Shown here one piece after another: positions 29,901 through 37,372 of a DNA stretch of 64,000 nucleotides (positions are counted from its first letter, which is position 1; every line of letters begins with the position of its first letter). This DNA comes from Zoogloeaceae bacterium G21618-S1 (lineage in GTDB: Bacteria > Pseudomonadota > Gammaproteobacteria > Burkholderiales > Rhodocyclaceae). The notes below the pieces were generated by a model that worked only from the letters and a program-made list of their open reading frames with translations, made no database searches and was not told the origin of the DNA. A program made the translations under genes and the position numbers. The stretch is taken from assembly GCA_027214125.1 (NCBI GenBank), contig JAPWHF010000014.1, positions 1-64,000 on the forward strand. The letters run 5' to 3'.

Positions 29901-30300
29901 TGAATGAGGTGCTGAGGTTGACCGTATTGGCACCTCGGCTGCTTGAATAGCCATCTTTCCAAGCCGAGGTGAAAGTCGAGTCGCCGCGACTGACGCCATC
30001 TTGATCCAGCGGCGGGAGATAGGTGGCGGTGGGATCGTAATAGATCTTGTTGTAATAGCTCGACTTGGCCCGTTTGGTGTTGTGGTATGAATAAATGCCG
30101 TCCGGCATGAAGGACCAATCCATTGAGCCGGAGTCATCGAGCACGAACAAGATGTTCGGCTCCACCGTGCCCCCCAGATAGAGCGGGACCTGCGAGATCG
30201 CCAGCGACGCTGAGAGCGCCTGGCTGGGCAGGCCGAAAGCGCATGCAGCAACGACCGCTGCAGCGATGGGGGTCAGCGTTTTGGGCGGTGTAGTGTTCAT
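26932..30300 (-). CDS. pilY1: PilY1, pilus-tip adhesin/assembly factor
   Basis: A 1122-residue secreted protein with a signal peptide (cleavage near SQALSA). A von Willebrand A-like region begins ILFVLDDSGSMDWSF (MIDAS DxSxS). The C-terminal third is a PilY1 beta-propeller, with the calcium loop DSDQNGSIDLVYAGD near residue 829. PilY1 sits at the pilus tip and works with PilX/PilW/PilV in assembly, adhesion and mechanosensing. I prefer the start at 30300 (AAAGGTG upstream); an ATG at 30336 overlapping the pilX stop would add 12 residues. Confidence 0.93.
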   Translation of the reverse strand: MNTTPPKTLTPIAAAVVAACAFGLPSQALSASLAISQVPLYLGGTVEPNILFVLDDSGSMDWSFMPDGIYSYHNTKRAKSSYYNKIYYDPTATYLPPLDQDGVSRGDSTFTSAWKDGYSSSRGANTVNLSTSFRPTWYYAGYSNEYSASSQAAFYYVFNAGNANCNGTATDDDCYTYVKVGSSEETNFANWYSYYRDRMSAAKAGVSRAFAQQGTGLRIGYGRINRSSINVDGLSTSTIERGVRDFSDKDTFGNVTNNRKQFFDWLFAQQPTGSTPLRRALDAAGDYYEWQDSRGAASTTPGVSGGKDLSCRQNFTILTTDGYWTNGSYYEAATSGARQNNDGSNGPLITGPNSATYQYTPIGPFKDNWSNNLADIAMYYWNRDLRSDLNNNVPVSTDDPAFWQHMVTFGVGLGVEGTISSTTAFAAIATKTDPGWPSPTSSDPAKIDDLLHASLNGRGEFFSAKDPQTFANALAATLATINARTSSAATVAANSTRLSTNTLLFQARFDSGTWTGDMLAYKIDVNTGDPDTTPTWQASKQIPAFLTRSLFTINPSNGQGIPLAWASLATSQKTALSNDSTLLEWVRGDQSKEASNNGPFRTRKSIMGDVVNSDPAFVKNEDYGYSLAGSLSTSERNAYITRRVSTNFLNRKGALFFGANDGIFRGLDSDTGAELFGYVPNTIMSGLPTLADPKYTHRYYVDGAPKVGDALVGSNWKTVLVGSTGAGGKGYFALNVENAHSFGASDVLWEVNDTTTGFGELGFALGQASIGRTESGDWVAIFGNGYNSTAQKAQLFVVNISTGALIKKIDTSVGSATTPNGLATPVVIDSDQNGSIDLVYAGDLHGNLWKFDFTGSSSSNWKVAFGGKPLFKATDGGSPAQAQPITAKVQVSKHPKQGLMVYFGTGKYFESGDNTDLSKQSLYGVQDECGIGVSGTGCGSVSNASKVARSDLLVQSITYEGSQAFNGNVWEIRQFSQNTPTVNQRGFLVDLVPPTNIKAGERILTDPILWKDRIIYVSSIPDDDACAGGGSSWIIELAPYTGARTEHNVFDLARDGTYGSSNEYNNKVVSGRRVVGGMIKSLGQVRDAGGKTHKYGSTSTGTIDKSTQQSDGSRRISWRQLQ

Positions 30301-30332
30301 GGCAACACCTTTCAGAATGGCGCGCGCGGTGT

Positions 30333-30896
30333 TCATTGCATCACCGTCGAGCGCAGGATGACGGTACTGGTGCCACTGGCACCGGTGGAGCGGGCGGTGA
30401 TGTCGAAGATGCGGACATCGGCCGGTCGCGGTTCAAGCGACGAGGTCGAATACACACCAGGGCGTTCTTCAATCCAGTAGTCCGGGGCTTCGGCAAAGCT
30501 TGGGTATGACACAGCCGGCGATGAGGGTGCTGTATAGGAAGTCATGGCCTTGAGGTTGTTGCCAGCAGCCCAGCCGCGCACGTTGGAGGTGGTTTTCCAG
30601 CTTGCGGCAATTGATTCGTCCGGAGCAGGTTTCGAGGGGAACGAAAAAACACCGTTTCCAGAGAGTGAGCCGAGGGCTGTCAGTGCCTCGTTTTCGCCAG
30701 CACGCAAAGCCATCTCAGCCGCTTGGGCGGCCAGGTCGCGGTCGCGCATGTTGCCGGACATCCGCTCTTCCAGTGAGGTTGTTTGCATGGCGGTCAAGCC
30801 CAGCATGGTCATTACCAGAAGGAGGATGAGGCCGACAATCAGTGCAGAACCAGACTGACTGCTTGGGGGGCATTTAAAATGATTTCGTGGCGTCAT
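30333..30896 (-). CDS. pilX: Minor pilin PilX
   Basis: A 187-residue minor pilin. After the leader (MTPRNHFKCPPSSQSG) comes the hydrophobic helix SALIVGLILLLVMTMLGLTAMQ. As in other PilX and GspK proteins the glutamate at mature position 5 is missing (Val here), which fits a tip position. TSLEERMSGNMRDRDLAAQAAEMAL follows, typical of PilX. The stop overlaps the alternative pilY1 start. Start chosen at 30896; the longer frame upstream is a shadow of pilW. Confidence 0.88.
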   Translation of the reverse strand: MTPRNHFKCPPSSQSGSALIVGLILLLVMTMLGLTAMQTTSLEERMSGNMRDRDLAAQAAEMALRAGENEALTALGSLSGNGVFSFPSKPAPDESIAASWKTTSNVRGWAAGNNLKAMTSYTAPSSPAVSYPSFAEAPDYWIEERPGVYSTSSLEPRPADVRIFDITARSTGASGTSTVILRSTVMQ

Positions 30897-30906
30897 GGCG
30901 AGACCT

Positions 30907-31995
30907 TTAGAACCGGTTACGCAAAGCGATGGTGGTCGACACTGTCGAGTACATGCGTCGATCTGCCGCGGTCGTCGTTGCGCCATTAAAGGTGATCGGC
31001 ATCGGTACAGAGACGGCGTTGTCGTCGGCACTGACCAGCAGTAATTCAAACTGGATGGCGATGACATTGGCCCAGTCGGTCGCCGTCATGGCGGTGGCCG
31101 GCAGGTAGCGGGCGACAGTGCGACCCGTCACGCCGGGTCCGGCGCCGGCTGCCGGCAGGCCGTACAAGACGTTCATGTTGGCGACGCCTTCGATCATCTC
31201 GTTGCCGTTCAGGTACAAGGACTGCAGTGCTTGCCCCTGGCGGTTCAGTTTGCTCGATTGCGCAAGGTGGAACACCTGGGTCTGAAGGCGCATGACGCGG
31301 GTGCTGTCGCCGTAGTCCCTATCGCTGGCGAGGCTGTCAGAGATGTTGGCCGCGCCGGTAACTTTATGCTCCAGTGTGACGTTGTTGCCCGAGGCCGGCA
31401 CATTGCTGACGCGGAAAGCGTCGGCTGAGAGGCAGTCCGCCAGCATCACAATATCGCCTTGACGAAAATCCATGGCGTTGTCACGAATGACCAAGGGGGC
31501 CGTGCCTTTGACCGAGTTAGAGAGCGTTGTTGCTGCACCGGATGCAAAAAGAATAGTGATGACGTCCGTGCCGGCGACGCCGATATTCGCGGGGCTGGCG
31601 TAGGTGCCCACAACGCCTGGCGCGCCTGCCGCATAGGGAAATGCACTGATTGAGTTTGTGCCATCAAAGCTTACGCCGGTCGCGGCGGACCGGGGAAAGA
31701 CGGCGCCATAGCCTTCCTGCTCAGCGCTGGCGGCCATATACCCGCAGCCAAGGTGCCCGACCATCCGGAAATTACGCTGCAGGAATTCGACGGCAAAGCG
31801 GCCTTTCTCCTGAATACGCGCCAATTCCTCGTTGTAACGGTAGGTTTGCTTGTTGTTGACGAACAGCGTGATCATGCCGCCAACGAGCAACAGGCTGATG
31901 ACCATGCCGATCATCAGTTCGATCAGCGTTGAACCACGCTGGCCGGTCAGGCGACGGCAGCGGTCAAAAACGGAGAGGGGGGCGATCGGGCTCAT
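30907..31995 (-). CDS. pilW: Minor pilin PilW
   Basis: A 362-residue prepilin-like protein. The leader ends in GQRG, then STLIELMIGMVISLLLVGGMITLF with Glu at mature position 5. The block ARIQEKGRFAVEFLQRNFRMVGHLGC is a PilW hallmark, and a long beta-rich C-terminal domain follows. It is part of the tip-priming complex with PilV, PilX and PilY1. pilX starts 10 bases downstream and pilV ends 10 bases upstream. Confidence 0.92.
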   Translation of the reverse strand: MSPIAPLSVFDRCRRLTGQRGSTLIELMIGMVISLLLVGGMITLFVNNKQTYRYNEELARIQEKGRFAVEFLQRNFRMVGHLGCGYMAASAEQEGYGAVFPRSAATGVSFDGTNSISAFPYAAGAPGVVGTYASPANIGVAGTDVITILFASGAATTLSNSVKGTAPLVIRDNAMDFRQGDIVMLADCLSADAFRVSNVPASGNNVTLEHKVTGAANISDSLASDRDYGDSTRVMRLQTQVFHLAQSSKLNRQGQALQSLYLNGNEMIEGVANMNVLYGLPAAGAGPGVTGRTVARYLPATAMTATDWANVIAIQFELLLVSADDNAVSVPMPITFNGATTTAADRRMYSTVSTTIALRNRF

Positions 31996-32005
31996 TGTCG
32001 GGCGC

Positions 32006-32482
32006 TCATTCGCGGGAAACGATCTGGATGGTTTGTGCCTGTCGGGCGGCGGTTACGTCGTTTGCTTCGCTCCACCTGACTGATATGACAAAAAACGGAC
32101 CGCCGTCGCAGGCGCCGGGGGCAGCGGGGTTGCTGACCGTGCAGACGGAACCATCACCCAGCGGCAGTTGTGCAGCCAGGCGCGCTTTCCAGTCAGTGAT
32201 TTGCTGGTCGGGAAAGGTTGTTGCGCTAGTGAATGCGCCAAAGCCCACGTTGAAATCACCATTGGTCGCATTGGAACCACTGGCACGCACGCGCTCCTGC
32301 ATGTCATAAGCCAGCGTGACCGCTTTTGAACGCAGTTGGGCAGTCTGGTTGAACTTGAGGGAGCTGACCTGAAGTCCTGCCAGGCCAAGCAAGCCCAAGG
32401 ACAGCACCACCATGGCAATCAGCGCTTCGATAAGCGAAAAGCCGCGTTGGTGAGCCCGGGGTTGGGTTGTGAGCCTTGTCAT
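32006..32482 (-). CDS. pilV: Minor pilin PilV
   Basis: A 158-residue prepilin. The leader ends in HQRG, then FSLIEALIAMVVLSLGLLGLAGLQ with Glu at mature position 5. SSLKFNQTAQLRSKAVTLAYDMQERVRAS follows, as in PilV. Two cysteines frame a TVSNPAAPGA loop in the C-terminal half. The start at 32482 was chosen; an in-frame GTG at 32491 overlaps the fimT stop. It lies between fimT and pilW in the normal minor-pilin order. Confidence 0.9.
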   Translation of the reverse strand: MTRLTTQPRAHQRGFSLIEALIAMVVLSLGLLGLAGLQVSSLKFNQTAQLRSKAVTLAYDMQERVRASGSNATNGDFNVGFGAFTSATTFPDQQITDWKARLAAQLPLGDGSVCTVSNPAAPGACDGGPFFVISVRWSEANDVTAARQAQTIQIVSRE

Positions 32483-32484
32483 GT

Positions 32485-32946
32485 CTAGCACCCCACTACC
32501 GTGATGGCACCGTGTCCGATCGTGTTGATGATCAACCGTCGCATGCGTAAATCGCCAGATGTGCAGCCCGGCGGGGAGAGGTCAATCGTTCGATCGGCCT
32601 GGGCGATATTGACGCCGAAGGAGTCGAAGGCGATGGCCGTTGTTGCCTGAGCGCCGGCCATGGTGACTTTGGGTAGGGCTTCGTGATCGCGCAGCAAGGT
32701 CCCGTCACTGGCATTGACTTGCCACCCCGCGCTGTAGCCGCCCACTTTGGGTGTCACCGTGACCGTGATGCCGCGTTTGACGGCTTCGCTGCGGGCGAGC
32801 GCAAATGCGGAAAGGAGTTCATTCGCCTGGGTTGTCATTCGATTGTCTTCAATCATGCGAGTAAAGCTCGGCGCGGCGATCGCGGCAAGAATTGCCATGA
32901 TGGCCAGGGTGATCATTAGCTCGATGAGGGTGAATCCGCGATTCAT
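32485..32946 (-). CDS. fimT: Minor pilin FimT/FimU (GspH family)
   Basis: A 153-residue prepilin with a very short leader (MNRG) and helix FTLIELMITLAIMAILAAIAAPSF, Glu at mature position 5. The GspH/FimT domain follows (ANELLSAFALARSEAVKRGITVTV ... SGDLRMRRLIINTIG). It is the first gene of the pilus operon. FimT proteins of some competent bacteria bind DNA; this is not established for this copy. The open frame extends far upstream to 33333 across the tRNA gene, which is not real coding. Confidence 0.9.
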   Translation of the reverse strand: MNRGFTLIELMITLAIMAILAAIAAPSFTRMIEDNRMTTQANELLSAFALARSEAVKRGITVTVTPKVGGYSAGWQVNASDGTLLRDHEALPKVTMAGAQATTAIAFDSFGVNIAQADRTIDLSPPGCTSGDLRMRRLIINTIGHGAITVVGC

Positions 32947-33056
32947 GGTCGTTGTCCGTAGGTTCTGGCTTGACTCTAGATGGCTCAAAGTGCGCGAGCG
33001 ACTGGCAAACGCTGGGATGCTGGTTCCGGGGGATGAACGGTGGGTGAGGATAATGA

Positions 33057-33085
33057 TTGCAAGTTTTGCAAAGCCTCGATAAAAT
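33057..33085 (+). promoter_or_regulatory. Promoter of tRNA-Thr
   Basis: TTGCAA (33057-33062), 17-base spacer, TAAAAT (33080-33085). Predicted initiation is about 5 bases before the mature tRNA 5' end, giving almost no leader. Confidence 0.8.
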
Positions 33086-33096
33086 TTGCGCCCTTT

Positions 33097-33172
<76 letters not shown>

Positions 33173-33182
33173 GTTGTACGAC

Positions 33183-33220
33183 AAGGCCCTGGAGGTTTTC
33201 CTCCGGGGCCTTTGTCTTTT
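33183..33220 (+). terminator. Terminator of tRNA-Thr
   Basis: Stem AAGGCCCTGGAGG / CCTCCGGGGCCTT with a TTTT loop, followed by TGTCTTTT, 10 bases after the tRNA. The next 170 bases hold only a short CACGC-TT-GCGTG palindrome and the DUF192 promoter region. Confidence 0.92.
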
Positions 33221-33392
33221 GTGGCCGGGCGAGGCCAGTTTGATTGTTTCGCACGACGGTGTTTCGGCGCGTGTTCGTGATGGGCTTCACGCTTGCGTGC
33301 GGGGGTGTTTCGTGTGCTTGGGCTACGCGCCACCGACGGCTAGCTGTCCTTCGACTACACTTTGCTAAACACTTTTTTCGGGAGTGGCGCGC

Positions 33393-33830
33393 GTGCGTGG
33401 ATGGCTGTTGATTGGCTTGAGTTCTGTGTCGCTGTGTGTACAGGCGGCGGAGCCCCTGGGGCGGGTGGATTTGTCGGTCGGGCTGTACCGGATCGATGCC
33501 GAGGTGGCGGAAACGCCGGGCCGGCGGGCGCAGGGGTTGATGGGGCGGGAGCGTTTGTTGCCGCATGAGGGCATGGTGTTTGTGTTTCCGGAGTTGCGCG
33601 CGCACTGCATGTGGATGCGCAATACGCCGCTGCCCTTGTCGGTGGCGTTTATCGACGACTCGGGGCGGATCATCAATATTGCCCAGATGAAGCCGCATTC
33701 CGAAGACAATCATTGTGCGGCCCAGCCGGCACGTTACGCGCTTGAGATGAATCAGGGCTGGTTTGCCGAAAAGCGTGTGGCGCCGGGCACCAAGCTTGTT
33801 GGCCTGGAGCGCTTGCCGCCGCCGCGCTAA
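33393..33830 (+). CDS. Secreted DUF192 protein
   Basis: A 145-residue protein with a signal peptide (MRGWLLIGLSSVSLCVQA). The DUF192 domain has EVAETPGRRAQGLMGRERL, GMVFVFPELRAHCMWMRNTPLPLSVAFID and ALEMNQGWFAEKRVAPG. The function of the family is not established. I chose GTG at 33393 because a GGGAG at 33379-33383 is 9 bases upstream; the GTG at 33384 directly touches that sequence. It is monocistronic between the tRNA and flhB. The mature protein would be periplasmic, or lipid-free secreted, as there is no lipobox. Confidence 0.85.
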   Translation: MRGWLLIGLSSVSLCVQAAEPLGRVDLSVGLYRIDAEVAETPGRRAQGLMGRERLLPHEGMVFVFPELRAHCMWMRNTPLPLSVAFIDDSGRIINIAQMKPHSEDNHCAAQPARYALEMNQGWFAEKRVAPGTKLVGLERLPPPR

Positions 33831-33958
33831 ACCTGCGTTTGCAGAATTGGGGCGGTTTTCTGCCCTTTCTTCCGCCCTGATATTGCCCGCTACGATCTGA
33901 TAATGCTCACATCCGCTGCTCCGCGAGGGCAGCTTGTGTGGCCGGATCGGAGAGCGGC

Positions 33959-35101
33959 GTGGCCGAAGAGAGTGATCTCGAGAAGACAGAAGAGGCGACA
34001 CCACGACGCCTGGAGCAAGCGCGCGAGGAGGGGCAGGTCCCTCAGTCGCGCGAGCTGTCGACTTTTCTGGTCATGATGGCGGGTGTTGCTGGTTTGTGGG
34101 TGATGGGGCAGTGGGTGGCGGGGCGCATTGTCGCGCTGGTCAAGGGGGGCTTGAGCTTTGAGCGCGATCTGGCCATTGATCCGGTGTTGATGGTGGCAAA
34201 CTTGCGCGATGTGCTGGCCGAGGCGGTGCTGACGGTTGCGCCGGTGTTTGCGGTGCTGATGGTCGCGGCGGTTGCGGCGCCCATTTTGATGGGCGGCATG
34301 GTGTTTTCGCCGAAGGCCTTGCAGTTCAAGTTCGAACGCATGGACCCGCTGAAGGGGCTGGCCAAGATGTTTTCCGTGCATGGCGCGGCGGAGCTGGTCA
34401 AGGCCTTGCTGAAGGCTTTTCTGGTTGGCGGCGTGGGCGCGTGGGCAATCTGGCGCGAGAAGGATCAGATGCTGGCCTTGATGTCTCAGCCGCTGGCGGC
34501 GAGCCTCAACGATTTTGCGCAAATCGTGCTTTTCTCCGCATTGCTGGTGGTGTCCAGCCTGGCCTTGCTGGCCGTGCTCGATGTGCCTTTCCAGTTGTGG
34601 CAATACCACGACAAACTGAAGATGACGAAAGAGCAGGTTCGCCAGGAGAACAAGGAATCCGAAGGCGATCCTCAGCTCAAGGCGCGCATCCGCCAGGCGC
34701 AGCGCGAAATGTCGCGTCGCCGGATGATGTCCGAAGTGCCCAAGGCCGATGTGGTGGTGACCAACCCGACGCATTACGCAGTGGCGTTGCGCTATGAGGC
34801 GGGCCGAATGGGCGCGCCGGTGGTGGTGGCCAAAGGGGCGGACCTGACCGCTCAGAAGATTCGTGAAATCGCCGCCGAGCACAATGTGCCGACGCTTGAG
34901 GCCCCGCCGCTGGCGCGGGCGCTGTTCGCGCACTGTGAAATTGACCAGGCGGTGCCGGCGGCGTTGTACACCGCGGTGGCCGAAGTCATGGCCTACGTCT
35001 ATCAACTCAACCATTGGCTGGCCGATGGCGGACAGGTGCCCGAGGTGCCGCAGGCCTTGCCCGTGCCCGCCGACATGGACCCCGGCGCAGGCCGCGCCTG
35101 A
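33959..35101 (+). CDS. flhB: Flagellar export apparatus protein FlhB
   Basis: A 380-residue inner-membrane protein of the flagellar type III export gate. The N-terminus is MAEESDLEKTEEATPRRLEQ, and four membrane segments follow (about 30-215). The cytoplasmic domain contains the autocleavage motif NPTH near residue 268, which switches export from rod/hook to filament substrates. The start is GTG 33959, preceded by GGAGAG and giving the canonical N-terminus; GTG 33938 is unlikely. flhA follows after 28 bases. Confidence 0.97.
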   Translation: MAEESDLEKTEEATPRRLEQAREEGQVPQSRELSTFLVMMAGVAGLWVMGQWVAGRIVALVKGGLSFERDLAIDPVLMVANLRDVLAEAVLTVAPVFAVLMVAAVAAPILMGGMVFSPKALQFKFERMDPLKGLAKMFSVHGAAELVKALLKAFLVGGVGAWAIWREKDQMLALMSQPLAASLNDFAQIVLFSALLVVSSLALLAVLDVPFQLWQYHDKLKMTKEQVRQENKESEGDPQLKARIRQAQREMSRRRMMSEVPKADVVVTNPTHYAVALRYEAGRMGAPVVVAKGADLTAQKIREIAAEHNVPTLEAPPLARALFAHCEIDQAVPAALYTAVAEVMAYVYQLNHWLADGGQVPEVPQALPVPADMDPGAGRA

Positions 35102-35129
35102 TGCTGAACCTCACTGAATACGCCCACTC

Positions 35130-37232
35130 ATGAACGCCGTGACCCTCCGTTCCCTGATGTCTCCGACGGCGCTGCGGCAACTGGCCGCGCCGATGCTGAT
35201 CATCATGATCCTGGCGATGATGGTGTTGCCGCTGCCGGCGTTTGCGCTGGACGTGTTCTTCACCTTCAATATTTCGCTGTCGGTGATGGTGATGCTGGTG
35301 GCCATGTACGCCAATCGGCCGCTCGACTTCTCGGTGTTTCCGACGGTCTTGCTGCTGACTACATTGCTGCGCTTGAGCCTCAACGTCGCCTCGACGCGGA
35401 TCGTGCTGCTCGAAGGTCATGGCGGGTCGGACGCCGCCGGCAAGGTGATCGAAGCCTTCGGCCACTTCCTGGTGGGCGGCAACACGGCGGTCGGTCTGGT
35501 GGTGTTCACCATCCTGACGGTGATTAACTTCGTGGTGATCACCAAGGGCGCGGGGCGGATCGCGGAGGTGAGTGCACGCTTTACCCTGGACGCGATGCCC
35601 GGCAAGCAGATGGCCATCGATGCCGACCTCAACGCCGGCCTCATCGATGACAAGGAAGCCAAGCGCCGTCGTCGCGAGATCGCGCAGGAATCGGACTTCT
35701 ACGGCGCCATGGACGGTGCGTCCAAGTTTGTACGCGGTGATGCGGTCGCCGGCATTCTGATTCTGTTGATCAACATTGCCGGCGGTCTGGTGGTGGGGGT
35801 CATGCAGCACGACATGGCGCTGTCGCAGGCCGCCGAGATCTACACCTTGCTGACCATTGGTGATGGTCTGGTGGCACAGATTCCGTCGCTGATCATTTCC
35901 GTGGCGGCCGGTCTGGTGGTGGCCCGAGTCGGCGACGAGGGACAGATCAGCGGGCAGGTGGTGCGCCAGGTCTTCTCCAATCCGCAGGTATTGATGCTCA
36001 CCGCGGCGATTCTCGGCGTGCTCGGCCTGATTCCCGGCATGCCCAATCTGGTGTTCATTCTGCTCGCCTCCTTGTTTGGCTGGCTGGCCTGGTGGCGGCA
36101 ATCGAACCCGATAGATGGGCCGGAAGACGAGGAGGCAATGAAGATGCCGTCTCAGGCCGAGATCGCGGCCGCCACCGAGCAGTCGCAGGAAGCGAGCTGG
36201 GCCGATGTGTCGCCGGTCGATGTGCTGGGCCTTGAGGTCGGTTACCGGTTGATCCCGATGGTCGACAAATCGCAGGATGGCGAGCTGCTCAAGCGCATTC
36301 GCGGCCTGCGCAAGAAATTTGCGCAGGATGTCGGCTTCCTGGCGGCGCCGGTGCATATTCGCGACAATCTGGAGCTCAAGCCCAACGCCTATCGCATCGC
36401 ACTCAAAGGCGTGGAGATCGGGAGCGGCGAGGCGTATCCGGGGCAGTTTCTGGCGATCAATCCGGGGCGGGTGACTGGCCCCTTGTCGGGTCGCGAAACC
36501 AAAGACCCGGCCTTCGGGCTGCCCGCGTTCTGGGTCGATGCCGGTCAGCGCGAGCAGGCGCATGCGTTGGGCTACACCGTAGTCGATGGCAGCACGGTGG
36601 TGGCGACGCATTTGAATCACCTCATCCTCGAACACGCCGCCGAGTTGCTTGGCCGGCAGGAAACCCAGTCGCTACTCGATCACATCGGCCGCGACTCGCC
36701 CAAACTGATCGAAGATCTCGTGCCCAAGCAACTGCCGGTGTCCACGGTGCAGCGGGTATTGCAGAACCTGCTCGAAGAAGGCGTCAATATCCGCGACATG
36801 CGCACCATCATCGAGGTGCTGGCCGAACATGCCGCGCGGATTCAGGATCCGCTCGAGCTCACCTCGCGTGTGCGCCAGGCGCTGGGCCGCTCGATCATTC
36901 AGGCGCTGTTCCCGGGTGACTCCGAGGTGCAGGTGATGGCGCTCGATCCGGGGTTGGAACGGGTGCTGATGCAGGCCATTGGTACGGGCGGGCCGGAGGG
37001 CGGCGCGATAGAACCGGGGCTGGCCGACAGTCTGTTGCGTCAGACGGTGTCGCTGGCCCAGCGTCAGGAGAGCATGGGGCTGCCGCCGGTGTTGCTGGTG
37101 CCGGGGCAACTGCGCTGGCTGCTGTCGCGCTTCCTGCGCCGTTCGGTGCCTACGCTCAAGGTGATCGCCAATGCCGAAGTGCCGGAAAACCGCATGATTC
37201 GCGTCGGTGCGACGGTCGGATCTGCCGCTTGA
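35130..37232 (+). CDS. flhA: Flagellar export apparatus protein FlhA
   Basis: A 700-residue export-gate ion channel and substrate platform. It has eight membrane segments in the first ~330 residues (LPAFALDVFFTFNISLSVMVML, TLLRLSLNVASTR). The conserved FHIPEP-family loop includes GAGRIAEVSARFTLDAMPGKQM. A large cytoplasmic domain (about 340-700) docks chaperone-substrate complexes. Length is normal. It follows flhB directly and is ended by a clear terminator, so flhBA form a two-gene unit and flhF starts anew. Confidence 0.97.
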   Translation: MNAVTLRSLMSPTALRQLAAPMLIIMILAMMVLPLPAFALDVFFTFNISLSVMVMLVAMYANRPLDFSVFPTVLLLTTLLRLSLNVASTRIVLLEGHGGSDAAGKVIEAFGHFLVGGNTAVGLVVFTILTVINFVVITKGAGRIAEVSARFTLDAMPGKQMAIDADLNAGLIDDKEAKRRRREIAQESDFYGAMDGASKFVRGDAVAGILILLINIAGGLVVGVMQHDMALSQAAEIYTLLTIGDGLVAQIPSLIISVAAGLVVARVGDEGQISGQVVRQVFSNPQVLMLTAAILGVLGLIPGMPNLVFILLASLFGWLAWWRQSNPIDGPEDEEAMKMPSQAEIAAATEQSQEASWADVSPVDVLGLEVGYRLIPMVDKSQDGELLKRIRGLRKKFAQDVGFLAAPVHIRDNLELKPNAYRIALKGVEIGSGEAYPGQFLAINPGRVTGPLSGRETKDPAFGLPAFWVDAGQREQAHALGYTVVDGSTVVATHLNHLILEHAAELLGRQETQSLLDHIGRDSPKLIEDLVPKQLPVSTVQRVLQNLLEEGVNIRDMRTIIEVLAEHAARIQDPLELTSRVRQALGRSIIQALFPGDSEVQVMALDPGLERVLMQAIGTGGPEGGAIEPGLADSLLRQTVSLAQRQESMGLPPVLLVPGQLRWLLSRFLRRSVPTLKVIANAEVPENRMIRVGATVGSAA

Positions 37233-37264
37233 GCACTCGCTGGAAAAAATGACCGGCAAGAAAT

Positions 37265-37290
37265 AAGGGGGGAGAACCCCCTTTTTCCGG
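37265..37290 (+). terminator. Terminator after flhA
   Basis: Stem AAGGGGG / CCCCCTT around a GAGAA loop, followed by a run of T, 33 bases after the flhA stop. Confidence 0.9.
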
Positions 37291-37314
37291 CGAAGAGGTG
37301 GACGGCGCTCTCCG

Positions 37315-37347
37315 CATAATCGACGCATCAAGAATCGTCCGGACGAT
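37315..37347 (+). promoter_or_regulatory. Candidate flhF promoter and 14-bp palindromic operator
   Basis: CATAAT (37315-37320) could serve as a -10 box, although no good -35 is seen. A perfect 14-base palindrome ATCGTCCGGACGAT follows at 37334-37347, ending 25 bases before the flhF start and downstream of the predicted initiation site. It is well placed for repression. Confidence 0.45.
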
Positions 37348-37372
37348 CGGACCGATGGCTGCGGAGATCACC

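Noticed and set aside
33849-33863. Possible sigma-54 promoter before flhB
   Set aside because: Only the GG/GC spacing fits; most other consensus positions fail.
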